Assembly: GCA_946902875.1 (NCBI GenBank)
Contig: OX336343.1
Location: 8,731,754-8,795,753 of the forward strand
Source: Nematopogon swammerdamellus
Taxonomy: Eukaryota; Arthropoda; Insecta; Lepidoptera; Adelidae
Length of the DNA stretch: 64,000 nucleotides
Reading direction: 5' to 3'
The notes under the pieces were generated by a model. It worked only from the letters and a program-made list of their open reading frames with translations. It made no database searches and was not told the DNA's origin. Of this stretch, positions 54,356 to 64,000 are shown piece by piece; within the stretch, counting starts at the first letter, position 1, and each line of letters starts with the position of its first letter. The translations under genes and the position numbers were made by a program.

Positions 54356-55259
54356 GGCGGCGCGGCGGCGCGCGGAGATTGTCGGTCGACGCGTCACGCG
54401 ACGACGGGTCTCGCCCCGAACTGAGATAGCGCGGCGCGCCAAACAACGTCTGCCTAGCTCTTTGGGTGATTCAATTTTTTTACTTTAACTAAAATAGCGA
54501 AATATTGTAACACATTAATGTTTGTTGTAATATTCGAATATTTTATAAATTACCATTCGAATATCTATCAAATCGATATTCGAATAATTCAAATATTCAA
54601 TTGAAAACTCGATCTGTTATATAATATATAAGAAACACCCATATTCCAATAATGGACTCGCCTGTCGAGTCGTGCAACAGCGTACATTACATACATGTAG
54701 GTACTTAGCGCTTGTGTGTGTGTGACTTCGACCCAGAGTTTGTATCGCCCCCGCCGCGCCCGCGCGCTCCCGCCCGCACGTGCCCGCGGTCGGGTTCGCG
54801 ATCTCGGCTTACTTACTTCGGCTCATCGTCGGCTGGCTCGGTCGCGACGTGTCGCACGCGCGTCTATCCACAATATACTGTCCTTCTTTTTCCGTCGTGT
54901 GTCACACGCAGACTGCAACCTTGTTCCACACATAATCGTATGAAGAGTGTTTTGTTTCACACGGCTGGGCAGCGGCGTTTGACATTTTTTCATAGTAACA
55001 CGTTCGCGGTGTTTTGTCATGCACACGGCGGCGAGCTCGGCCGCGATACGTAGTAAGTAGTACGTGTTACGTACAGCAAAATCGTGCCTTGTTGTCTAGG
55101 AAATAGGAACGAATTCAGTTTGATATTTTTACTTCGATCGGTGATAATCATGGAAATGTTTAATATTTTAATTTATTTATTTCTTTCGGGTGAAGGCGCT
55201 GTTTTGTGGTAGTGCGGCGCACGAGTGCACTTAAGGGCCAGCCGCCACTGCCCTGTACC

Positions 55260-56290
55260 ATAATTTGAGTAATTGCTTCAGTCTTCCAAACCTAAAAAGT
55301 CGCCCACAGATGGTCCTGCCATAACTCGGCACCTCGCCGCTTCCTTCGTCCCTCCCTCATCTCCCCGTCCCCGAGGTCTTAGCAAGCAACAAGCTTCCCG
55401 GCAGCCGTGGAGTGGGCGGAAGAGCTGCGCCGCCCGGTGGCGCACTCTTGCGGAACCAACTTGCTTCACTACAAACACCATCTTCACTCTATTACTAAGA
55501 ACGTTATCTACTTGCATAGAGTCTAGCGCACCTGGACCAGCCTGGAACTGCCTCGTGGTCTCGTTATTAGCCCTTCAGACAATCTGCTACTCGCTGCCTT
55601 CAGTTTCATTTCTTTCCATATTCCTTACCAGAGTACGGTGAAGCTGAAGGGCTATGATTTTGGCAGCCTATGTATCGTGTATGTATTATTTACTCTATTA
55701 GTTATTTTAGACTTTTTAAGGGTCGACGGTTTTTTAAATGTGTAATTTAAGTTTTATTTCATAAATAAATTGTCATTCATATTTTTAATTGACTGCTTGA
55801 TTTAATTTGCTGACTTGGCAACATTCGAATCATAAATAAAAGAAATGGCAGATGGACCAGCGGCATACAAGCCAATAATTAATAAAAAAAAAAATTTCAA
55901 CCTTATTGGAATAAATTTAATCTAAGTAATTCTATATTAAAATAAATAGAGATTGCCTGTGATTTTAATTCAAAACGAAGTCGTACTAATGATACGATCG
56001 CGAGTAAGATGACGAAGTGAATAATTAATTATTAACAACTTTTCATTAATGCGACTCCATTCGTTTCCAAAAATATCAAAGTCACCGTCATTTAAAATGT
56101 CGTTTGAGAAACTAGTAGAAAAGTAGCTACCTAGCAATTTGTTTTATTAAATTGTTTAATCAAAGAGAGCACACCTATTATAATTATCCTTAAGAGTGAA
56201 CTAATGGCCGTCGATACATTTTGTAGTTGAGTTGGTTTCAATTGGGTTTTGGTTGTTAAATCGGATGTAAATTGTAATGTACATAATTTT
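55260..56290. other. unannotated stretch, no gene recognised
   Basis: Open frames of 122 codons (plus) and 79 codons (minus) overlap at 55,273-55,641. Neither resembles a family I know. The rest is AT-rich unique-looking sequence. Confidence 0.3.
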
Positions 56291-56300
56291 CTTCATTAAA

Positions 56301-56628
56301 CAGGGTGCTCGGCACATCGACCGACAAATTTTTTTTGTAGGTAAGTGGGGTCATTTGCAACGTTTAGACCCACGACACCTTTTGTCAAATGTCACGTGGT
56401 ATTGAGATACGATTTTTTTTCTTTATTTTTGAAAATTACCAAAATCCCAGATTTAAACCTATGTAACTTTTTTGTTTATGATTGTATTAGCACAAAATAA
56501 AATTTATAAAATTTTACGATGTATCCTTGTTCTAGAAAAAATATTATTTGATGAAGTTAATACCACGAAAAGGTCTTATGACCTCCCAAAGTCCCGAGAA
56601 CGAGTAAAAATATGACATAATCTTAATG
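56301..56628 (+). mobile_element. solo left arm of the 1-kb foldback element
   Basis: CAGGGTGCTCGGCACATCGA, GTAGGTAAGTGGGGTCATTT, CACGTGGTATTGAGATACGA, TACGATGTATCCTTGTTCTA and CTCCCAAAGTCCCGAGAACG follow the left arm of 39,853-40,896 in order, then stop abruptly at about 56,628 where another repeat begins. Confidence 0.85.
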
Positions 56629-57290
56629 TCCCCTCATAACTTTCGACTGGGTGAACCGATTTTGATGATTCTTTTTTTATTTGAAAGCTGGTGCTTCCCA
56701 TGTAGTTCCATTTCAATTTGGTCAAGATCGGATTGGAAAGCGAGGCGGAATCGCGAGGCCGAAGGCCGAGCGATTCCGCCGAGTACATTAATAGCAAAAA
56801 ATTACTAAAGAAAACTGTGAAATAAAAAACTTTTAAAAAAATATAAAAACCGCCTTCAAAAATGTATGAAATAAAAAAAACCCTAGAGTCGAAGGCGGTG
56901 CTAAAGTAAGCAAAAATGGTGCACGAAAGAAAATATGAGTAGATGATATCCTTTGTGATTTGTGTAGCCTTCTTTAGCAACGCCTTCAACTCTAGGGTTC
57001 GATTTTTTTTTATTTCATACATTTTTGAAGGCGGTTTTTATATTTTTTTAAATAGTTTTCTCTATCTGTGTGCGTGTCTGTCTGTGACGGGACGGATAAG
57101 CTAAAAACGCCGATTCACGTGCAATTTTCAGTAATGGAATATCTCGAAATGGAATAACGTTATTTTTTCAAGAGGCTGATCATTCAATTTCATAGATATC
57201 TCTAAGATATGAATTAAATGAGAATTAAGCATTTCATATTACTAATCGACGTTTATATTTCCTTTTTGCTTCGCCACAGTCGGGTAAAAA
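56629..57290. mobile_element. composite hairpin MITE region
   Basis: Begins with GTCCCCTCATAACTTTCGAC and GGGTGAACCGATTTTGATGA. A hairpin at about 56,835-57,055 has arms of about 70 bp (TATAAAAACCGCCTTCAAAA, TGTATGAAATAAAAAAAACC against TTTTATTTCATACATTTTTG and AAGGCGGTTTTTATATTTTT). It ends with TTGCTTCGCCACAGTCGGGT, a reversed form of the phrase at 17,333. The 148-codon minus-strand open frame runs through the hairpin and is not a gene. Confidence 0.7.
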
Positions 57291-57326
57291 GTCCGAGGTA
57301 GCATATTATATGCCTAATTCATAAGT

Positions 57327-57556
57327 CAGTCAGCGTGTAAGCGTCCACTGCTGGACATACGCCTCTCCAATTTCCCTCCAGTCATCCCGGCCTTCAGCGG
57401 TACGGAACCACTGCTTTCCGAGACATACCTACTTGTCCATTTTCCTGTCCACGGTCGGCAATGTAGGAGGCGTTTACTCCAGCGATCGTCGTCTCTTCGG
57501 CTGACGTGCCCAGCCCACTGCCACTTGAGCTTAGCAACCCGGTGTTCAATATTCAC
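57327..57556 (-). pseudogene. RTE-type LINE C-terminal fragment, frameshifted
   Basis: EHRVAKLKWQWAGHVSRRDD, RWSKRLLHCRPWTGKW, then a shift of frame after which the other frame gives KQWFRTAEGRDDW and YVQQWTLTR. The same protein tail as 21,502-21,660 and 33,430-33,650, with a small deletion around GRPPARWDDD. Confidence 0.8.
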
Positions 57557-57625
57557 TACTTTGGTGCGTCGCAGATTGCCTCGTTACGCACCATATCACG
57601 TAGCTGTATTCATTCATTCATCAGG

Positions 57626-57998
57626 TTTTTTTATTTTATGGAAACTGACACGGTTGGCTACATCACCTACAACATCTGTGAAGTCAGCCCATAACACCGG
57701 GTGAACTAGGTGCCATGTCAGTTCTTCCCTTAATTTCGCGCCGGCTACACTGAACTGGACGGAAAACACGAACTATTTACATAGCCGTTTCGACCGACGT
57801 TTCGTTCAGTGCGGTGGTACTAACCCGGCCGGGATAAACCCTACCACCTAGTAAGGTAAGAAGAGAAGGGACCTACAGTTTAACGTGGAATCCGAACCAC
57901 GGTCAGCCTCCAACGGTCGAGCGGTGGTCACCTATCCAAGGACTGACCGCGCTCAGCGTTGCTTAACAACAGTCGATTGACCGCACCACTGAGCTAGT
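57626..57998 (-). mobile_element. full-length SINE, second copy
   Basis: A-tail (T-run) at 57,626-57,632, body, B-box region GTGGAATCCGAACCACGG (57,888-57,905), 5S-like GGACTGACCGCGCTCAGCGT and GCTTAACAAC, and A box reversed as ACCACTGAGCTAG at 57,985-57,997. The head layout is the same as at 22,087-22,470. Confidence 0.85.
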
Positions 57999-58414
57999 AG
58001 TAGAGTAGTTCAAAAATCTTCACCGAGGCCCAACAATCCCGCGAGCGGAGCTGCGGATAAACACAAGTCAGCCGGTGTATCTATACGTAAACCGAAAACA
58101 TGAAGAGGGTTCGCTTGGTGTGGGGTTGCGGGATGAGGGACGAAGGAGGGAGAGAGGTCCGTTATGTCATTAGCTTGACGAGCTTCGTTTGTTTCGCGAA
58201 GGCTTACCTGTTAAAACCGTTGTACTCGAGTTGGAATATCTATATGCGTACCTATTTATTTTGTATACAGTTTTTTGTTAAGGGTCCGGAGAGTACAACG
58301 TGAATAGGGGTCACTGTACGCCTGTATGTAAGTGGGCAACTGTAATTAAATGACTGCAACTATTATTAATTAAAAGACGCGTTTAATTTCTGTGTTGTGA
58401 GCACGAAATTATAT

Positions 58415-59040
58415 TATTTCAGTTCTGTGCCTTCGGCTTGACCTTTAGAAGATTGACTATCATTCTTTTCATACACAACTGCCATGTACCTACCTAGTTA
58501 GTCTATTAGAATACAGCTGAGTGTGGGGGGAGGCGCGTATCTACATTACACGCATCTTTTTGAACAATTTTTGTTTCTATTATACGAATTGGTATGTTTA
58601 TGTGTGTGTTTACGTATGAGTATGATGAGTCACAGTACGCTTCTGGCCGGCAGATGATAAACACCTCTCCTAAAGGTCAAGCCGAAGGCACAGAACTGAA
58701 ATACCACCGTTTTCCACGCCATAGGGAAGAAAACTATTATTTCAGGTCTTGCCAAGGCTTGACCCAAGCAAGGCCTTGCCGGTCTTTTTGAGGACAGGTA
58801 CTGAAGAAGCGCAGAGCTCTGCCCCGCTCGCCGCCTGCGCCTGCCGGCTGCTGATGGTGGGGGAGGGCACCGCCCCGCGCCTCCCCCCACACTCAGCTGT
58901 ATTCTCATAGACTAACTAGGTAGGTACATGGCAATTGTGTATGAAAAGAATGATAGTCAATCTCCTAAAGGTCAAGCCTTGGCAATACCTGAAATAATCG
59001 TTTTCTTCCCTACGAGGTGGAAAACGGTGGTATTTTAATC
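58415..59040. mobile_element. dumbbell-like inverted repeat element
   Basis: Left arm 58,432-58,535 (GACTATCATTCTTTTCATAC, AATACAGCTGAGTGTGGGG) is mirrored by 58,872-58,980 (CCCCACACTCAGCTGTATTC, GTATGAAAAGAATGATAGTC). A second inverted pair lies inside and outside the right arm: ATACCACCGTTTTCCACG with AGGTCAAGCC at 58,670-58,725 against GGTGGAAAACGGTGGTATTT at 59,016-59,035. The structure can fold into two stacked hairpins. Confidence 0.7.
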
Positions 59041-59164
59041 TCACGAAAGCTATGATAAAACAAAACAGATGACAATTTATAAAAAATATGTTTGTTTATT
59101 TGCGTCAATATTGTTGTTATTATGTGTTATATTTTTTGTTATGGGAACAGTTTTAGATAACCAC

Positions 59165-59540
59165 ACACAGTAAGGATCTCCGTTGCACTCCGAGTGGGTG
59201 CGAGCAAAGCTGTATCAATCACACACAGGTGCGGTACTGACGTCGACCCGTTCGGCCACCATGGACTAGCATGGTAGCGTAGTGCCGGTCGCTGGTCTCG
59301 ACATAGCAACATCAATCTGCTTATAAAGAGGGCCCTAGCCACAGCGGACTTTACAAGTCTGCTGGAAACACAAGGCCGAAGGCCGGCCGGGACGACGGAA
59401 AGAGGCCTGACAGCATGACATTAGTCCCGGGTAGCCGGGGGATGCGACGTGTGCTGACGACACCTTCGCGCCTACACACATTTCCGGCTCGTCCAATTCG
59501 GCCGGCTCCGCGGCTCTAGGTGCTCAAAACCTAAAAATAT
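59165..59540 (+). pseudogene. relic of the restriction-like endonuclease retroelement
   Basis: In broken frames: a RISVALRVGA-like start, CGTDVDPFGHHGLA, SAGRWSRHSNINLLIKRALA then TADFTSLLET. These align with residues 255-320 of the ORF at 34,655-36,043. A stop follows HHGLA, a small insertion (AAGGCCGAAGGCCGG) and frameshifts disrupt the endonuclease region, so it is a dead copy. Confidence 0.85.
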
Positions 59541-59559
59541 AGTTGGAAGAAATATTTTA

Positions 59560-60240
59560 CTTGCGGTAAGCTATTAAGTAATATTTAAATAATTATTGTT
59601 GACTTTACATAATCAAAGTTTAATTATTTTTATTTAGTTTAATTTATTTTTATCGTTGTTTTATTACTAAACTATGTACCTTCACTTAGTTATTTTGAAA
59701 TAAATTACAAAACTGACTACATGCGCTAGAAGCAGATTTTCACTCATTACTTTTCTTTCAAGGTATAATCGCTCACTTTGAGCTTTGGTTGCTTTGGTCG
59801 TCGTTGTCGTTGAAGTTAATTTTGAAAGAACTAGCTAATTTCGTTTTATCTCGCAATATGCTGCGGGTGTAGAGTTTCCATTCGCGTAAATGGCGCCGTT
59901 AACAACGCAAAAAATAAAAAGAAGCGTAACTTTTTTCAAGAAATATCTCTCAAAATCATCTGTTCAATTATGTGTAATGCTCTACCTCCGGGGGTGGGAG
60001 TTGACGGCGAGGGGAGGGGGGCGCGGGTTGCCGGGAAATAATCTGGCGGGGACTTGGTGTTTAGGGGGATTATTGAAAATTCAGATAGCGAGCTATAAAT
60101 ATTCAGGAAGGCTTTAATTTCGGGAAGTAAGCTCGTTCCTTCCACGCAGAAATGATAGACGGGTGGTAATCTGCGCCCCGCACACCCACCGAGCGCTTGT
60201 TCCTTTTATGAATAATACTACTTTTCCTATTTAATATTTT
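59560..60240. other. unannotated stretch, no gene recognised
   Basis: AT-rich, with a G-rich patch near 59,990-60,070 (GGGGTGGGAGTTG, GAGGGGAGGGGGGCGCGGG). The overlapping short ORFs there are not supported. Confidence 0.35.
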
Positions 60241-60247
60241 TACGCTT

Positions 60248-60312
60248 AATTTTTTTTAACTGACAAGGTTGGCTACATCACCAACTATGTGTCATGTCAG
60301 TGCTTACCTTTA
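60248..60312 (-). mobile_element. short SINE tail fragment
   Basis: T-run then AACTGACAAGGTTGGCTACA and GTCATGTCAGTGCTTACC, a short, internally deleted copy of the SINE 3' end. Confidence 0.65.
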
Positions 60313-60319
60313 ATAGTGC

Positions 60320-61425
60320 TTTCTTTGTAAAGGTTTCTTGGTAATAATTTTAATTGTACCAAAATATTCCGCGGAGTATTTTTCAAGGTCTCATGAAGTC
60401 TATAGCGCGTGATGTTTCCAGTAATTCGAGTGTTTTCAGTTTTAACAAAGACTGAATCGTATCCTAGTCTCAGATCCGGCCTAAGGAGGTTATACTCTCG
60501 TCTGTTATTTAAATATTATCTGAAAAAAAATCAGATTTTTTAAAAATAATTTTCCACTACCTTGGAAAAAGGAATATATTTAAATCTGACTTTCTTTATA
60601 ATTTTACTTTATATATAATTTTATACTTACGAGGTTCGGATAAAAGGGGTCAAGTTGATTGGTGTCAAAATGTATAAATAGGCAACCTATTCGAGAATAA
60701 CATTTTATATTTTCGATAAACTATTTGTCTTATCCGAATAAAACATGAGGGTCTAACCTCGTTAGACCGGATCTTGTACTACAAGGTCAATTTTATTGCG
60801 GGATGAGTCAGGACAAGGTCAAAGTATCATACAAATGCTTATACACAAGTAAACAAAGGTAATTTTGTTACTCAAACATTCGTGAGTCAGCAACGTTTAT
60901 GCCCTAGTCATGTTGAAGGGGGCTTTCTCCTTGCGTGTATAAAGATTGCATGGAGCAACACAGGAGAAAGCTAAAAGGTTAATTCGGCAGAAATCCAATT
61001 CCCGTTTGCTCGTTTACTCTGCCGCTGCCAGCTTGCACTTTCCAGCGGAGAAAATTCCACTCACGGGAGCAGTAATTAATTAATCAAAGTACGCATTCAG
61101 GTCGCTAATGGTACCGACGACTGATGGTTCAGAAGAATGTGACACTTTTTTGCTGACTTTTCCAGGTAGGTATTTACACTGAAAGGCAGTCTATTGCAAG
61201 CGAAGCAATGTTGTATATATTTTTTGTGTTGTACATTATATTGTTTCTTAAATAAATTTTAATATTTATTAATAACAAAACTATAACTAATCAAGTAAAT
61301 ATAAAAAAATAATACAAATAATAACAAACATTAAAATAACTATCATCAAAAGGGGCGTTTTCAAATGTTCCCGGAACCTATATTTAGATTTTTATATTTT
61401 ATATTGTGTTATATTTCATTCAATC
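60320..61425. other. unannotated stretch, no gene recognised
   Basis: AT-rich sequence with no gene, RNA gene or repeat that I can support. Confidence 0.35.
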
Positions 61426-61434
61426 ATCAAACAA

Positions 61435-61560
61435 CGCAACGCAGCCAGTGTGCTGGGTACCGCTGGGGGGTCGACGGTCGAATTGGAGGAAATTTTTTTT
61501 CTTTAGTTTTGTTTTAGTTTAAATTTTATTAGTTTAGTTTCATGTTTTACTTTGGTGATT
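61435..61560 (+). pseudogene. C-terminal scrap and 3' UTR of the endonuclease retroelement
   Basis: Encodes a NAASVLGTAG-like end, then STVELEEIFFL and a stop near 61,507. It matches the last 25 residues of the 462-codon ORF (NAASVLGTVGESAEMDEIFF), followed by the same T-rich 3' UTR (TTTAGTTTTGTTTTAGTTTA). Confidence 0.8.
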
Positions 61561-61599
61561 CTAGTTATGTATCTTATAATGTTTAATAAAATTAAAAAT

Positions 61600-62750
61600 T
61601 TATCATCAAAGAAAACTAATAACCCTGTTCAATATTATATTTTTTAATATTACTTATTTTTTGTATCTTGATTTATAAGATTCCTATATTCTTTGTGACA
61701 TATTTCTTTGGTAATACCATAATATGTAGTAGAAATAATGATTAAATATAAATCAAAATTTCCAGACTAAAGAGTACAAAAATAAAGAATATTTACAAGA
61801 AAGCAAATTCGCATTCGTTCTTTTTTCAATACGAGCGACGCTGGTAACCGGATTCCCATGCCCTTATCTCGAAAAAGAAATGTCTCTGCATGTAACCTTC
61901 TCGTGACAGTATTCTATCTAGTTGTTTCAGAGAAAGAGTTTCTCGCCGCGACTTGGTTTCTAGAGAGCGCTACTTTATCTAAACCTCTCGACTGCCGCGC
62001 CCACACCGCCCGCCACACCGGTGCGCTCGTCCTGTTCCTTTTGTAGAGTACGAGACACAGAACAGAAAAGTCGTGGCTTGCATGCTGAGCATCTAGCAGA
62101 AGGGCCGATTGAGCTATCATAAACTGATATGCCAAATTCTTCTCACCTCTCTTACACCTTGGTGGGCTAAAATGGGGAAAAATGCATGGGGCAAGCGTGG
62201 GGGGGGGGGGGGGGGGGGGGGGTGCTGGTCTGGTTTGCTTAGACGACATGGTTTCCGGCTCCGGCACACACTCATATGCCATTTTCATATCGACATATAC
62301 ACTTCAAAATTTAGAAAAAAACAACTATTTAAAAAAGAATATTTTTTTCTACGAAAAAAAATAAATTGCAAGTCGATCTGACCAGTAGTTCAGGAGTTAT
62401 AAGCATTTATTGATTTTCGAAGCCTTTTTTCTAAGGGCCATATTTATAGAAAAGCTTCATGTACGACTCTCGGGTATTTCGTCTTAGCAAGTCGGAAGAA
62501 CTACCTTTAGGATGATATGCCTCACCTTCCTGTAACTCATAGAGTTTTCGAGATCTAACTTGATGTAAGTCGTCAAAAGTACATAATTTTCGTGACGCAA
62601 CTTTTGTTAAAAAACCTCCGGCAGCAGGATAAAGACGTTTCATCAAATTCACGTCAAAATTATTTTTTACTATACTTGAAAAATATGTCGCATCTGGACA
62701 CGGTTTATGTGTTTATTAGTTTATATTCTAGGGCACTAGTCTGACTCGTG
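61600..62750. other. unannotated stretch with a 24-G homopolymer
   Basis: Positions 62,199-62,222 are 24 consecutive G. A minus-strand 73-codon open frame at 62,431-62,652 matches nothing I recognise. No gene supported. Confidence 0.4.
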
Positions 62751-62759
62751 GCACTAGTA

Positions 62760-62890
62760 GAGCGCCGCCCGCGCCCGCGCCCGACGCTCGTCCTCCCACA
62801 TTGTGCTGCGATATCTCGTTTCATAGTTCGTCGTAGCGCTGCCGGCGGCGTCGCCGCGTCGGCGCGCCGCCCCTCCGCCGCCGTTACGCT
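62760..62890. promoter_or_regulatory. CpG-rich island, candidate promoter
   Basis: GCCGCCCGCGCCCGCGCCCG and GCCGGCGGCGTCGCCGCGTC in otherwise AT-rich DNA. Such islands in insects often mark first exons, but there is no ORF or splice evidence here. Confidence 0.25.
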
Positions 62891-63265
62891 ACCGACATTG
62901 GAGCGACAGTTGGGCTCAACTTAGTGCACAATAGTTCATTCTAATCAAATAGCAATATTATGATAAATTGGGTACCTGCTTGGGAAGACTATTTATTGAA
63001 TTGCTTAGTCAGTGAATTAATTTTTAAACAATTTAGATATGAGTCCCTAAAAACCACTTTGATTTTCCAGGTTTTGCTGTGAATATATTTTGTGCGTGGT
63101 CACCGCATGCGCTGACTTCGGCCCAAACAAATGATAGGAAAATATAAAATTATTTGAGTAGTACTCATTACCAAATTAACAACTAATTACCAAAAAAATA
63201 AATGAAAATACATGTATTGTTTGATCTATTAATAACGACATATAAGGTGTGTAAGGACCGTAGCG

Positions 63266-63340
63266 ACGACACGTGGATATCCGTTATCTCTGCCTACCAC
63301 ACTGGGGAACAGGCGTGACGCTATGTAGGTAGTATGTATT
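63266..63340 (+). repeat. RTE-type LINE 3' tail
   Basis: GACACGTGGATATCCGTTAT, CTGCCTACCACACTGGGGAA and GGCGTGACGCTATGTAGGTA: a diverged copy of the 3' end at 38,505-38,585. Confidence 0.7.
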
Positions 63341-63399
63341 TAAATCCCGCATAAGTATCTAATTAACTGTCTCCGACTATCCAGGGCGGGTCCAGTAAG

Positions 63400-63560
63400 T
63401 ATATCCAGTTGGTTGACTCGCTTGCTTGTGTCGATGTTCCGTGTTCGCGTGTCGGCGCGGGGGCGGGCGGAGCCGGTAGCGGCGTTCGAGACGAGCACGA
63501 ACGAGCGAGCGGGCGGATAGCGGGCGGAATGCAACGAGTGCTCTCGTAGATTATAATTGC
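63400..63560. promoter_or_regulatory. CpG-rich island, candidate promoter
   Basis: GCGCGGGGGCGGGCGGAGCC and GAGCGAGCGGGCGGATAGCG. It could be the 5' end of a gene lying beyond the window, or of a distal l(2)gl promoter. Not supported further. Confidence 0.25.
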
Positions 63561-64000
63561 AGTAACAGCGGGATCTGGGAGTCTGGATCCGTTTATACAG
63601 CACTGCAGCTGTTTATACGGCCAACAAAAATGTCATTCATGCACATTTAAGTTTGGCTATTATATAGGCTTTTGCAATTAAGAAAGATATTTAAGAGAAA
63701 ACATTCTTCAAAAACGTACCTATATTAAGTGTGAACATTCAGTTTATTGTTTTGTGATGTGGTCCGGTTTCAGTTTTCTATTGCTAATATATTGTACTTG
63801 GACAAGTCATCTTAAATTATTATCCGTCCATTCTGTTAGATCAACGAAAATGAACGGATAAGAAAACTCGAGCACAGCATTTCCTTTTTTCCGGGAGATA
63901 CATTATTTCAGTATACGTTTAACATAACATAACCGTTTATTACATGAAGAAGAAGAAACACATAACAGTAATATAAAATACATCTTATGTAGATGTATTT

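Larger units (their letters stand above)
50531..55250. mobile_element. 4.7-kb composite element with hAT-like ends and giant inner inverted repeats
   Basis: Left end CAGTGGCGGCTGG (50,531) and right end CCAGCCGCCACTG (to 55,250) form a 13-bp perfect terminal inverted repeat of hAT type. Flanks share CCTGTAC (50,525-50,531 and 55,252-55,258), although the exact duplication boundary is off by a base. Between them is a second, inner inverted repeat pair of more than 500 bp (separate entries). No transposase is recognised, so if mobile it is non-autonomous. Confidence 0.6.

Noticed and set aside
55273..55641. 122-codon plus-strand and 79-codon minus-strand ORFs
   Set aside because: No recognisable domain on either strand. 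A retroelement relic was considered but no RT or endonuclease motif could be found.
56576..57022. 148-codon minus-strand ORF with apparent hydrophobic segments
   Set aside because: It runs through the foldback arm end and the hairpin MITE; the hydrophobicity comes from T/A-rich repeats.
62431..62652. 73-codon minus-strand ORF
   Set aside because: Open and not obviously repetitive, but without a recognised motif, splice context or neighbour support.
33148..64000. Search for the second half of the THAP domain downstream on the plus strand
   Set aside because: No FP motif with W and C-x-x-H spacing was found by eye; it could lie beyond the window or in a missed small exon.

Overview
This looks like genomic DNA from a moth or butterfly (Lepidoptera). 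It has no bacterial-type gene density, is AT-rich with small CpG-rich islands, and is packed with repeats I associate with lepidopteran genomes: elements carrying GGCCAAGTGCGAGTCGG, RTE-type LINE ends with (TATG)n or (CTGA)n tails, and tRNA/5S-like SINEs. All family names are from memory and from reading the sequence; no database search was possible.

Only one host exon is clear. At 31,663-31,755 on the minus strand is the first coding exon of lethal (2) giant larvae (l(2)gl, Lgl), with its start codon, a clean acceptor and a clean donor. I could not find a second Lgl exon, so positions 1-31,662 are probably a very large, transposon-filled first coding intron. About 1.3 kb upstream and pointing the other way, 33,068-33,147 encodes the zinc-binding start of a THAP-domain protein and ends at a splice donor. 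The interval between the two may be a shared promoter.

The rest is mobile or satellite DNA. Layout: (1) 1-15 kb: LINE tails, SINEs, an RTE C-terminus and a 52-bp palindromic micro-element. (2) 15-21.7 kb: a TA-flanked element nested in an older foldback, then a 100-bp satellite containing an inversion and a 799-bp higher-order repeat, bracketed by about 139-bp minisatellites in opposite orientation. (3) 21.7-31 kb: SINE, RTE and two hAT elements with perfect 8-bp target duplications (28,233-28,710 and 29,899-30,664, the latter with a transposase remnant). (4) 33.4-36 kb: an RTE fragment, a second block of the 100-bp satellite, and a long ORF for the C-terminal half of a retrotransposon with a restriction-like endonuclease, fused straight onto the satellite. 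(5) 37-41 kb: a perfect 50-bp palindromic element, about 305-bp tandem repeats interrupted by an RTE insertion, and a 1-kb foldback element. (6) 41.5-45.1 kb: a decayed Harbinger transposon with parts of both its genes. (7) 50.5-55.25 kb: a 4.7-kb structure with hAT-like ends and inverted repeats of more than 500 bp. (8) 56-62 kb: more foldbacks, SINEs and relics of the endonuclease retroelement. (9) 62.7-63.6 kb: CpG-rich islands that could belong to a gene beyond the window.

The strongest observations are the l(2)gl exon, the 50/52-bp palindromic transposons with their own 8-bp target duplications, the organised satellite shared by two loci, and the exact boundaries of several DNA transposons readable from target-site duplications.
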